64,000 nt of DNA from Lates calcarifer (Eukaryota > Chordata > Actinopteri > Centropomidae): NCBI RefSeq assembly GCF_001640805.2, contig NC_066836.1, forward strand, positions 4,428,892-4,492,891, given 5' to 3'. Position 1 is the stretch's first letter. Each line of letters starts with the position of its first letter. Positions 10,936 through 26,518 of this stretch are shown here, piece after piece. The notes under the pieces were generated by a model. It made no database searches and was not told the origin of the DNA. It saw nothing but the letters and a program-made list of their open reading frames with translations. Both the position numbers and the translations under genes were made by a program.

Positions 10936-11154
10936 ATATTTAATTTTTCACAAGAAAAAAAGTCACTGTTTTTTTGTTTTGTTTTGTTTTTCTTTTTTCA
11001 AGTTCAGGCACACCTGGGTTTTTGTACACAGTAGTGGACCGTTAAAATCAGGCAACCGCCGTGACTTTCTTCCGATGGCAAGATGCGGTTTTGTCTTCAA
11101 CTCGACTTTAATGACCGACACATTCGAACTGTCCCGAGGAGATTTTCCTTCCTT

Positions 11155-13030
<1,876 letters not shown>

Positions 13031-13211
13031 CTGTGTGTTCGTATTTGTGCCTGAGCAGGGAGCTGCCCTTCTGGAAGACCTTGGAGCAGAGATCACAGGG
13101 GTAGACGCCGTTTTCCAGCCGTCGCTTCTTCGTCAGTCCGGCCGAGTCCGAGTCGTTCTGCTCCTCCACCGTGGACACGCCGTCTGAGCCGCTGTCCGAA
13201 CGTTTCTCCTG
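13031..13211 (-). CDS. zeb1: zeb1 coding exon, zinc finger 5
   Basis: The exon encodes about residues 845-904, with a phase 0 start and phase 1 end (ACACAG|gtaggc). It has an EEQNDSDS acidic lead, a basic KKRR patch that could act in nuclear localisation (inference), and finger ligands C883/C886/H899/H903 within [13 protein letters not shown]. The acceptor is a tandem NAGNAG: tttttacag|CAG|GAG. The exon can therefore start at 13211, adding a Gln, or at 13208. I used the longer form. Confidence 0.96.
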
Positions 13212-14279
13212 CTGTAAAAAGAGATCAGATTATTTAATGCCGTCTGCACAGTGACTGTTAATGTAAAAATCTCCTCCTTTCGATTAAGTTGTTCCTAAAA
13301 CTGATGCATTGAGGAGCTGCTCAGTCAACAATAAGAACTGGTTCAGTCGGAAAATGTGAAGGTATATACCTCAGTGAGAATGAGGCAGGGGAAATGTATA
13401 TTTTCAAGTGTTTCCTCTGGGTTGCATGTGGATTATTTAACAAACCACAGAAACCTGATGTTTAAATAGATCACAGCCAGGTAGAGAAACATGATGACCC
13501 TCAGGAGGCTTTAATGTTTGCCTGAATGACTCCCAGGTCTCTGGGACCAAGTCCAACTCTCATCTACTGATGTAACACTGCTGTAGTTCAACAAGCAGAT
13601 GGTTAGAGAATAATGCATTCCTCAAAATTCACTTTATTATTTTGGATCATTCTTCAATTTCTGTCTGACCAACAGACTTTTCAGAGGAGCAGCAAGTCTT
13701 CACATGTAAGAACTTGAACCAGTAAATATACTGTGTTTTTGCTAATAGTAAAAACCTAGAAACTAAATACAGTAACATCATTATTCATTAAAATAGAAAT
13801 ATTCAGGTCAACCACTGTCATGTCAGCTCTCAGCTGGAGGAATACAATGTAGATGCTGAGATACCTGACACCTCAGAAAACACCACTTATTCACCAGCTT
13901 CAGTGTGACTCAGTAAGACAGTCCTGTAACAACATGTCAAGCTCTCTAGTTTCAGCTTCTCAGATGTGAGGATTTGCGGCTTGTATCTGTTTTAATTCAA
14001 TAAAGTCTGAGTCAGACTCTGAGTCAGACAAAATAATATACTGAGGGCGTCGGTTTCGTCAGTTTCAGCTCTGAGTGTTTTCTGACTTCTGTGTGACAGA
14101 AAACTAGGAATAAATGTAAAGCTGAACATGTTTTCTGTCACTGTAGCTAATACATTTTGTTTCCAGGTTACAGTATGTTCTGACTTCTGGACGTCTGGTC
14201 TAGTAGAAGAAAATTATGAGCTGTATGTTAAGAACTCTGATCGTCTAAAAGTAACTCTCACAGAAGATATTGTACAAAC
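13212..14279 (-). other. zeb1 intron between the large exon and finger-5 exon
   Basis: A 1068-bp intron with donor gtttgt and acceptor ttttacag. A repeat fragment of the same family as in the 3' UTR lies at about 13930-14000. Otherwise nothing was recognised. Confidence 0.88.
13930..14000 (+). repeat. short fragment of the dispersed repeat family
   Basis: Contains AGCTTCTCAGATGTGAGGAT followed by TTGCGGCTTGT, matching the family's central CTCAAATGTGAGGATTTGC core. Confidence 0.5.
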
Positions 14280-16090
14280 CTTATGGCCGTTGAGTACGAC
14301 AGTCTTTGCTCCAGAGGCGTTGCCGGCTGTAGTGGCGTAGGTGTAGGTGAGCTGGGGGATGAGGATGGTTCGCTTCGTCGTGGTGTTGATGGCGCTGAGA
14401 CAGCCCACTGTGCCCTGACTAGCAATGGCCACTAACGTGGGCAGCTGTGCGGCAGTGACGATGTTGACAGGTCTTCCGGTCTGAGGTGTGGTGACGTAGA
14501 TGGTCCGACCCTCGAGCTGCTCCTTCCTCAGGCAGGTCAGGTTCAGGGGCTGCTCCTGCTGCTTGGCGGGAGGCGTGGTCGTTTTGGTTTCCAATGCTGA
14601 TGCGATATGCTTAGGGAGGGAGAGGTCCAGGGGCTCTGCCTGGGAGTCTGGGGCCTCTGGGTCCTCTGGCTCGCTTTTAACAATGACGAGGTCCCCGGTG
14701 TTGACGCCTTGTGAGGTGGAGCCTGACGGAGAAGTGCTTCCAGATTCTGATGAGGCTTTGTTGGGAGTTTCCTGGTTGTCGTCTTCTTCCTCTCCATTCT
14801 GATTGGAAGTGTCCTCTGAGCTGAAATTCGTGGTTTCAGTCTTTTTGGAGACCGCTGTAGTGTCACTGCGGTTTTTGCCCATGTTTTTCCCAGAGTTCAT
14901 CTTGGCAAACCACTTTCTGACCACATCCACTGGAATACTAACAGACTCTGAGATCTTTGTCAGCTCCTCCTCGCTGGGGTTGGCATTTGAGGCGAAGTAG
15001 GTCTTGAGGAGTGAGAGGAGGTCGTCCACGGGCGGCTCCTCCAGCGTCACTCCTGCTTCACTTAGCAAAGCAGCAAACGAGGGATCCAGGGCGGCCGAGT
15101 CGACGGCCTCCCCGTTGGCTGCTTTACGGTGCTGGAGGAGGTGCAACGCCTCCAGGTTGTCGGGACAGTCGTCACATAGTAAACATGTACTGGTGGTGTT
15201 GGCTTTTGGCATCTGAGCTGTGTCTGAAGTTTTAACAATTTCCATTTCTGCCGGTGTGTCTTCCTCTGCCTCCACGTCTGTGACGGGTACTGACTCTGGC
15301 TCTGCCTTGACGATAGTGAGGTCAGCCGCCTCTGGGGTCTTGGCTTTATCTGTCTTGCTGGGGGTGGGGGCTGCAGCAGTGCTAGTCACAGCGGGGGCTG
15401 GGGGAGGGTTGTTTTTGACAACAAGAGGTGTGGGCTGGGTAGTGGCAGTGGTGGCGGCTGCAGGGCTGATGCTGTAGTTGATGATGATCTTCGTGGTGCC
15501 GTCGTGATCCACGAAAGCCGGCAGGCTGATGATCTGCTGCTGCGGCTGCTGCACCACAATCCCCTGCTTCCCCTGCGTCACCACCCCGTTAGCCGTACCC
15601 AGCACCTGGCGGAGCACATTCCCGTCCATCGCAACCTTGAGCACATTCTGCAAGTCATTCAGATTGATGCTGATGGGCGACATCAGGCCCACTGTGGGCA
15701 CGACCATGGCCACGCCCTGAGGCAGGGTTGCAGCGGGGACCGCAGCTGGTTGAGCGGTCCCTCCGTTCACCACTCCGTTGGTACCGGCTGAAGTTGCCGG
15801 CGCTGCCATCGCGGGCTTGCACTCGTATTCCACAGGCTCAGATTTGATCTGGGTGACGGGGAGCTGCTCCTGAAGGGGTTTACTGTCAGTCTTCTCTTTA
15901 AGAATCACACGGGCCGGGGCGATTACAACAGGTGTGGTCTGGGTGGTGGGTGGGGGGGACTTGATCGACGTCCGAGCGACGCCGTTGGGAGGTGCTGCAC
16001 CCACACACTTCTTACTACTGATGTGGGAGCTGTAGGAGCCTGAGTGGGAGAATCGCTTCTTGCAGTTTGAGCATTCATATGGTTTCTCAC
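14280..16090 (-). CDS. zeb1: zeb1 large central exon: finger 4, SID, homeodomain, CtBP motifs
   Basis: The exon encodes about residues 241-844 in one 1811-bp block, as in other vertebrate ZEB1 genes. The acceptor is cccttttag|GTGAGAAACC; the donor AAG|gtttgt is non-consensus beyond GT. Visible in order: finger 4 (C247 to C269); three lysine motifs of the psi-K-x-E type, IKSEP (322), VKAEP (501) and VKSEP (711); GLMSPISINL (375) and DGTTKIIINY (437) in the region that in human binds SMADs; a C/C/C/H/H cluster CLLCDDCP...H (543-561); a homeodomain-like segment (about 593-640, with VVRKWF); PLDLSL (727) and PLNLT (755), both CtBP-type. Ala/Pro/Thr-rich low-complexity linkers separate them. The homeodomain-like part is not known to bind DNA. 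Confidence 0.97.
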
Positions 16091-18493
<2,403 letters not shown>

Positions 18494-18696
18494 CTGCTCC
18501 CTGGTTCCCCTGTGGTGGCTCATGTGCCTCTCCAGCTGCGAGCGGTAGGTGAAGGTGTAGCTGCAGTGCGAGCAGCTGTAGTTGTCCTCGCTGGTCTCGT
18601 GGCGATACTTGATGTGCTCCTTCAGCGAGGCGTTGCGTTTGTAGCCCCGGGAGCAGTAGGGGCAAGTGTGCAACTGGGAGAAGGAATCCGGTGTTC
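18494..18696 (-). CDS. zeb1: zeb1 coding exon, zinc fingers 1 and 2
   Basis: The exon encodes about residues 131-198. It is flanked by tctcttccag|GAACACC and GAGCAG|gtaaca; the first codon is split (phase 1) and the last is complete (phase 0). It holds two C2H2 fingers of the N-terminal DNA-binding cluster: C142/C145/H158/H163 and C172/C175/H188/H192. The lead-in TPDSFSQL and the linker EHIKYRHE are classical ZEB sequence. N- and C-terminal clusters bind separate CACCT half-sites. All zinc ligands are present, so the exon looks functional. Confidence 0.97.
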
Positions 18697-18851
18697 CTGG
18701 AAGAGAGGGGTACATGTAGGAGTGATGTTTTAAGTCACCTGACCTTCAGGTGATGTACACAGCCTCTGTGCACTCTGTGTGTCTCGTTCACTTCGTAGAG
18801 AGGGAGTTCAGAAAAACAAAAACAACGTTTCTGTGCTTGTGTGTCCGTTAC

Positions 18852-19004
18852 CGTTTTCATCAGCGCCTCCTGTCTCCGCTGGACTCTGCTCGTCCTCGGG
18901 AGCCTCAGGATAGATGATGGCTGTGTCTCCCTGCTGGAGTATCTCCTCCACTAGAGCGTCCTTCACTGCCTCATCTTCCTCTTCTGACACACACTCCTCC
19001 TTCA
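18852..19004 (-). CDS. zeb1: zeb1 coding exon after exon 2 (human exon 4 equivalent)
   Basis: The exon encodes about residues 80-130. The acceptor is gtttttag|TGAAGG and the donor AACG|gtaacg; both junctions are phase 1. It contains LQQGDTAIIYPEAPED, matching the vertebrate ZEB block LQQQDTAVIFPEAPEE just before the first zinc finger cluster, and ends in DEN plus a split Gly. It is strongly acidic. Human ZEB1 has a short symmetrical phase-1 exon between this one and exon 2. I could not find its counterpart in the 9.2-kb intron upstream, and the phases allow direct joining to exon 2. Confidence 0.93.
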
Positions 19005-20529
19005 CTAAAAACACACACACACATATACAAAGGTTAGGATCATTTTAGCAGCTGAGGAGTGGAGGTATTTGGAGCGGCAGGATCACCAGCACAGGTTTAA
19101 TCCTCTGGGACAAGAATCATCCATCCTGCTGATAATGGAGATCATTTACTGTATCATATTTCATCAGATTTTTTCTGTGCACATTTTAATGTTCTTCCAT
19201 TTGGATAAAGGAGCTCTAGTGACTGAATCACCAGCTCAAATGCATGTGATTTTGTACTGCAGCATCACCACTAGAGAGCGCCACAGGGCTGCTTAGTAAT
19301 CCTGTCCTGTGTCTCCTGAACCATCTATTAATCTCAATTTTTTTTTTAAGTCAACAATTTTTATGTCTAAAATCAAAGCTTAGAGTAAAACTGAAAACAA
19401 AACATTAAAAGAAAACTCTAATTTATTTCTCTGATTTTGTTCATAATAATAATCACACCCCAAAATCTGAACATTTCCACCTACACCACTGTAGATGTTT
19501 TTTTTTTTTCAGCCACTGTCAGAGTGATTGTAAATGACTGGAAGGAAACACCACCCCCACCTCATTCACACCACAGACACTTAACAACTCACAGATGTAT
19601 CTTTGCATCAACACCTTTGAACTCTCCTGGCTTACCTCTATCTCTGTCATGCAGCGTTTTCCCCCAGCATGTATATACACATAGTTTGTATGTGTTTTGT
19701 GTGTCCATCTTGTGTGCAAATGGAAAGTGTAGTTCAGTTTGATGTCATCAGCAGTGAGCTGTGAGGAAATCTGGATGTTTTCATTAATTAGGAAGTGTAC
19801 CCTTAAGGCATAAAGTGAAGAGGACAGAGGAAAATGAGGAAAGGTTTTGATTTTTAACAACGATAAAAGCACTTTAGCAATTCAGCTTTTGACTCCTCCA
19901 GAGCTCATTTCTGGATAAAAACCAAATGTTAACAACAGCATCACAAGAAAAATATTCCACTAAAATAAAGAACTTGTTCCTCTGACATTTTCAAGTGTAA
20001 GATTACTCAGTAGGCTAAAGTTAAAAGAAAAACCTGCTGTTGATGTAGTAACTGTTGGCTGCAGAAAGCTGTGACCTGTGAGCTCTGCTGAGAAGCACTT
20101 CAGGAATAAAACCATCCGAATTTTTTACACTTAAATCCATCTTATATGATGATGTTTGAGTTCACATGGAACAGCTGGTCTGCTGTGAAAGAGACAGTAT
20201 TTGTTGTTTCCCTTCAACCAAACTGAGCCTTACCAACAATAATTAAACCAGTGGGCTTGATTTTTAATGTGGCACTTCAGAGGAAAGAGGCCCGGGGATG
20301 TAACGGTGGCACAACACTGACAGAGTCTATCCTCTATCCAACACTTCTCCTCATTAAAACCACACACACTCCTCCGTTCAAATTAACCTCAGGTAAGAGA
20401 CGTGTAAAAATACAGGCAGGAAAAAATACGCCCACAAATTCACCCACCACAGGCTTTTTCAACAGTATGACCGCATTCAAATTAGCTGTTATTATTGATC
20501 ATAAAACATTACAGTGACTTCTGATCTTT

Positions 20530-20635
20530 ACAGAGCATCTCATGGAGGCTGGAGCTGACCCCAGCTGACACTGGGGGAGAGGCATGGTTCACCCTGGACA
20601 GTCTGCCAGTCGATCACAGGGCTTAGAGAATAGGA
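20530..20635 (+). repeat. fragment of a common fish dispersed repeat
   Basis: GGCTGGAGCTGACCCCAGCT, then a CACTGGGGGAGAGGC-like block, CACCCTGGACAG and CAGTCGATCACAGGGCT. These match the well-known fish repeat whose intact form reads GCTGGAGCTGATCCCAGCTG...ACCCTGGACAGGTCGCC. Confidence 0.7.
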
Positions 20636-21075
20636 GGCTCTACTGCATTGACATTTTATACAATCAATGGTTTTGTTTGACTAAATCAAGATTTACAGCG
20701 ACAGACTTTTAATTACAAACAACTGTTTGTTGTCTTTACTGTCTCTCTCTCTCTCTGCTGCCTTGTAGAGATCTGGTATTGTGTCATATTTTAATCTCTC
20801 TAACGACGACGGTGAAGAAACTAGGCCAGAGAGGTTACTTCACTTTCCTTGTGTAAAAACACTGATAAGAACAAGCAGTGAGGTAAAACTGTGACCAGCG
20901 TTTCCATGGAGATCAAGCATTTTAAATGTGGACAGGACGGGTGCCAAAGGCCACGCCTCTTCCTGCTGAGCCTTGTCAGCGACAGGTGCAGCTGTGTGTG
21001 TGTGTGTGTGTGTTGGTCTGCAAGATCTGTAATCACAGAACCAGTCATAAAAAAAGAAAGGAGGAGTCTGTGCTG

Positions 21076-21101
21076 GTGTGTGTGTGTGTGTGTGTGTGTG
21101 T
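21076..21101 (+). repeat. (GT)13 microsatellite
   Basis: Uninterrupted GT run, with a second TG run at 20993-21012 about 70 bp away. Confidence 0.9.
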
Positions 21102-24100
21102 CTGTTCATAAAGAGGAGGCGGACCCTGACCAAGGCCTATTAAGCCTCATTTTAAACGTGCAGATCTTAGCTTCCCATGATCTCATCCAAAAGCTTTCCA
21201 AATATCTCTTTCCCCCTCAGAGACACACTCAACCACCTTTCATGCTTCTCTCTCCACCTCTTTACTCATCCCTCTTTTTCTTCTTACAGCACCCCTCTCT
21301 TACTCTCTTTCTTTCTGTCTCCTCTCCCTCTCCTTCCTCTCTTTGTCTCTCTTAAGTAGGAAAAATCTGTGGATGAATCTGAAAACGACAGCCTTGCGTT
21401 TTTGTACAGGATGAGGAAAACTGAGCTTCTATTAAATGATGACGTGAGGCTAGTCGGGTGCATGTGTTCACTTCTAATCCTCTCTGTGATCACTCATTTT
21501 AAACTGAGTACGCAGTACAGTTGTGTTTTCGTTGGATCTGCGATCATAAAATAGTGATTTGAATGACATCTCAGTGCAGCAGAGCAGGAACTGTTCCGCT
21601 AGATAGCAGGTAATTTATATGACATGCAAATCAAATCACTGTTTTATGCTCAGTGGCCTGACAACAGAAACTGAAAAATATGTAAATTCAGAGTTAAGTT
21701 TTCCCTTTTCACAATGTTTGCTGCTCTGATTTTTTTTTTACTGCGAAGCGATCGTACGATGTGATCGATCACCTGCTGAGGTGAGGCATTTCAATCCTGA
21801 AGCACCTCGTCCTGTTACCGGTGTAGACAGCCTGATGTCGTTAGTGGAGGGAGTCTTTGTTTCAGACTAGGTATTAAAACACGGTGATGGAGAGCAGGAG
21901 GGGACGGACAGGAAGTCTGACCAGCGGAAACAGTTTTGTTGTTTGACAACTGAAACAGGATGAAAGAAGAAGAAATGTAGCTTTTCCTGTTGTTCAGGCG
22001 TGTCACTGTGGATGGAAACAAACTGAAAACACTAATACAGATGATGGATCAAAACTGTCCATCTTACTCACTCTTCCCTTCCTCTTTTTCTGCTCTTTTA
22101 CTTTACTCCTCCTTCCTCCATCAATATTTCACCCTCTACCTCTAACTCGCCATCCATTTTCCTCCCTCTTCTCCTGTTACTTCCACCTCCATCTGCCTCT
22201 GCACCTTCATCTCTTTTCTCCAAATCCCCCCTCCTGCCTCTCTTTGTCCTTCACCACTTGCGTGCTTCGTTTCCCTCCATCACTCCTCCTCCTCCTCCCC
22301 CCTTCTCTGATACACCTCTCTGCATATTTTCCCACCACACTCTACAATTACACTTAATGCCTCACAAAAAGCCACGCAGTAATGACAGCCAGGAACCCTC
22401 AACACACACATGTGGAATATCAGGATGGAATGAAAACAGGAAATCATGTGGTGCACACACACACTCAACAGGAACGCATTTGCGCAGACAAACACACTGG
22501 AAGAGTTATTCACGAGCGCACACACTCTGCACACACTGCACTCCTATACCTTGCCAGAACCTGTCACTGTGAGTCCGTGGTGAATTTATAAGGCAGGATG
22601 GATTGGAGCTGCAGTGCGGCCCAGACTGCAGGGGGAGTAGCAGACTTTAATCTCTCTCACCAGAGGGCCGATTCAACACCAGCTGCTCTCCCTGCTTTCT
22701 CCTCTCGCCTCAGACGGGTAGGAAAGAAAGGAGTGAAAGTCAGACAATCCAAAAATATCACGTAAAGTCTTTGAAGGCTTCCCACAGTGGCTCCACGGCG
22801 CTGCAACATTTCATGACTTTTCCATGACTTCCCTCCAACACGGTCAGAGTCCCTCCACACACTAAAAAATGCTTCTCCTTCCTGGTTTGTTAATGTTTTT
22901 CTAAAGGAGTGAACAGGCTGGTTTCTACAGCAGGTGCAGGTGAAAACCAACAGGTAAAGTCCTGACACATGACTCAAGTCAAATACGTTATGTTCCGCTT
23001 CTATACTGAGACTCAACTGATCAAATAACCTCAAAAACTGATCATACTCGCACTTCCCTTATCCACACTACACCTGACACTGACATTTAATTGCTCTTAT
23101 GTACTATAAAATAACTAAAATGGGGGCGCAGGTGCTCACACAGGTTTACCTTCCTAAGTTATAACCATGAAAATCACCTAACAGTAAATGTCAAGGGTCA
23201 AAAACACAGCACTCAGATAATAAATAAACTCTCTTTTTCTGCTCACAAGTATGTCACACTGTCAATAAACTGTAAAAAGTCGATGGGAAAGACTTCTTTC
23301 CCAAGTAAAGTTATTTATAACTGGTCAGTGTCCAAGGTTGATGACTAATGGACGAGTGAACTGAGAGCAGATGTCAAGACGTTAGGACGTTAAGAAAAGA
23401 CATGCACGCCAGCAATTAAAGAACATCGAAATTTGCTGTCATAACTCTTCAACCTCATTTGCTCTCATGTGGACACAGTCGCTCACCAGTGGTTCATCAT
23501 GATAAATCTGTTTACAAAATGCATTTATCTGTAGATATAATATGTCATTAATAATAATAATTAATTAATTAATAATTATCAACAGTCTGTGTGTGTTCTA
23601 AGTGTTTTTTGATATTAGACTTTACAAATTCCAATAGTGATACTTCTGCCAATGTTCAATTTCTAACACAAACACATAATAGTACACGAAGTTGATGTTG
23701 GTGAGCAGGGATGATCACAAATCGAGTGATAGTCAGCGGCCAAATCAGGCCAAGATAAATGCCAAACTGTAGATCAGTTAAAAAAGATTTTGAAGTCATT
23801 AAAAACCAGCGTTCATCTCAGATATCCAGCCAGGAAACAGGAAACATCAAGAATTAGAAACAGAGTTTGGTGTTTTTGCTATGGCAGCAGAGAGCGCTGT
23901 TGCTCAGTTAAGTTACATTTTGTTGCTTTAAAGTTGGTTATCTAAGAACTGTGACCCAGATATAGACCGAGCAGAATATTTTACAGCTGGAAAAATAAAT
24001 GTAATAGTGACACTGTTTCTTAAATAACCTCAAACTTATGGCATCTTCTGCATTTCTGAAATGCATTTTCTCATCTGCCAATAATATATGTTATGCTGAT

Positions 24101-25439
24101 GTCAGGCTCTAACAGCCACAGCTGAACACACCATATGACCTGCAGCAGCACAGGGAGTTAGGCCTACAAAAGTTAGAGAAGTAAGTTTTTCTCCAAAAAA
24201 GTCAAATAAGTAATGCTAATGTTGAGGTTGACTGAACAACAACAACAAGCTCAGCAAAACTTTTGTAGATAATTAACAGCTAATAATATCCAAAGCGAGC
24301 AGAGAACCAGCGATCACTTCAAACACAGAGGAGAGGCTTTCACATAGTATCTGAAGTTAGATACTCAGCAGGAGGAGAACAGAGGAAAAAGAGGGGAGAC
24401 AAATGCAAAAAAGGCAAGAAGCAAGTGAGGTAGAAGAATACAGAGATGAAAAGGGATCAGTGACTGTAGAAAAATAGCGAGTACACAGAGGAGAAAGGAG
24501 AGAGCTGAGAGAGGGAGAAAAACAAAGTGAAAGAGAGCGAGCAGCACTCATGAGCACTGCTCACACCATGTAAGGCTTTATTCAGCAACAATGAAACAAG
24601 CTTTGAGAGCAATATCTCTGAGTGTCACATTCTCGCCGTCTCCATGGTTTTAGTATTTCCTGCTTGGCTGTAGCTAACTGCTGTTGAGATGAAGGCAGAT
24701 GCTTGCGTGGGCTGAGCTGTTTGCGGGGAATCGAGGATTAAAAGGGTATTGAGAAGCGGTGTAAACACAAGCCAATCAACCTCTGCTGCTGAATGCAGAC
24801 TCGGTTCTGCCTCCGGTTATTAAATCTTGTGGTACTTTTGCAGTTTGGTTTGTTTGCTAAGGTGTGTCATGTTTCTGAAAAGTGTCCTTGGATGGGTACG
24901 TAGCTAATCCTGCAAACTTACTTAGTGGAGGATATGTGGAGGTTTGAATTTAAGAGTTTTAAAAGAGCTTTTGCAGGTTGCCTGGAAGTGAAAAGAAAAC
25001 CAATTTAAAAAACTAAATAAAGACATAAAGCTTCCAAAACATCTGTTTCTATCTGCACTTCCTGCAACTGATGAAACTTCTGAAACTAGTAATGGGTAGA
25101 ATAAGAGGAAGGACAGCAGGAAATTGATTGATAACCAACACGAAGCCCAAACGCACTTAATAAAGCAGACGTGACACATCCTGCATGACCAAACCTGCTT
25201 GGTGTTAATCTACGAGTGGACATGCAGCGCAAATAAAACCCGTCTGCACTGACAAACAAAATAGATGCAGTTCAGCTGACTCAACTCCCCACAGTCACAC
25301 AATCCCAGCACTGCTAATGAGGGAACTCATTACAGCATTATTTCACTAATATCTCAGTCAACACACCTGTCCTTGCAGAGAGAGCACAAATTATTAAAAA
25401 ATATTAACTCAGATGTAGAACAGAAAGAGAATCACCAAC

Positions 25440-25700
25440 ACCTTTGATACCTGATTATTCGTTCGATGAATTTTTCAAGTAATATCAGCCAAAAATCCTC
25501 ATCTCCCTGCTCCTCAAATGTGAAGATTTGCTGCTTTTCTTTGTCTTATTTGGATTCTGCGCTGTTGGACGGAGAGAACAACACATCTGAAGATGGCATT
25601 CGTGGCTTTAGGATATTGTGAATGGCTCTATTTTTCACTGACATTTCATAGACCAAACAATTATGCAGTTAATTAAGAAAATACTTGCCAGGTTAATACA
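25440..25700 (+). repeat. copy of the dispersed repeat family
   Basis: Contains CTCCTCAAATGTGAAGATTT GCTGC-type core and, near its end, TTTCATAGACCAAACAATTA with an ATTAAG...AAAATA tail. Same orientation as the copy in the 3' UTR. Confidence 0.65.
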
Positions 25701-26500
25701 TAATTAAACATAAATGCCAGGTGCACCCCTACTCAAACAATATTAAAATCATGATATGCTGCAATGCATTTTAACTGATGTAACACCTTTTAAAAAGAGG
25801 TAAGAGTAGGTGTTTGTTTTTCCTCATTAATATTTTAATTTATGCACAAAGGACTTCAAAATATAATAAATACAGAGGTGATCATGTGGACCCTGATGGT
25901 TCGGCGAGAAACGATGATGAAGCTTGTCGCCGTGAGAGAGACAGAGAGGTGGGAGATTTCAGTTCAGTGGGAGATAATGTGCATTGTAGTAAGATTAGCC
26001 TTTAGGTTGCGGTGATGTACAGGCCGTCAGAGAGGAGAGGGCAGATAGAGAGAGAGAGAAAGCAGAACATCTGGCTCTGCAGGCAAGCTGGTGTTCGCCA
26101 AGGTTGAGAGGAGGGTGGAACTAATCTGATCAAAGAGAGAGCAGGTAGATAAACGCAGACAAAAAGTCTTATACTTACTGTACAGACTGGACACTAAATC
26201 AACAGTAAAGAAAATGGTGGTAGATGGAGCTGATAAAGTCAGTAAGTCTTCAAGTCTACAATCTGTGTCAATCTCAAATTTTAAGCATGTCAAGCAAGCA
26301 CGTTTGTATTCCAGCTTCGTCAGCCTGTTTATTATAATTTCACAGTGTATTTCAGTTGTTTGGTTAAGTGTGTGTCATAGCAGCTGTTACATTGTGAGAT
26401 CCTACTCTTACGTTTCTGACACTCTGAAGTTTCTGATGCAACCTGTCTTTGGTCACACACGTGGGATGATAGTTTTGTATTGACGGACAAAAATTTCACC

Positions 26501-26518
26501 TTTTTTTTTTTTTTTTTT
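26501..26518 (+). repeat. poly-T tract (18)
   Basis: Uninterrupted T18 in intron sequence; no associated SINE body recognised. Confidence 0.8.

Noticed and set aside
14500..15791. Plus-strand frames opposite the large zeb1 exon
   Set aside because: Antisense shadows of a GC-rich coding exon.
19265..19282. Second CTCF-like sequence CCACTAGAGAGCGCC
   Set aside because: One mismatch at a core position and within intron sequence; too weak to list as a site.
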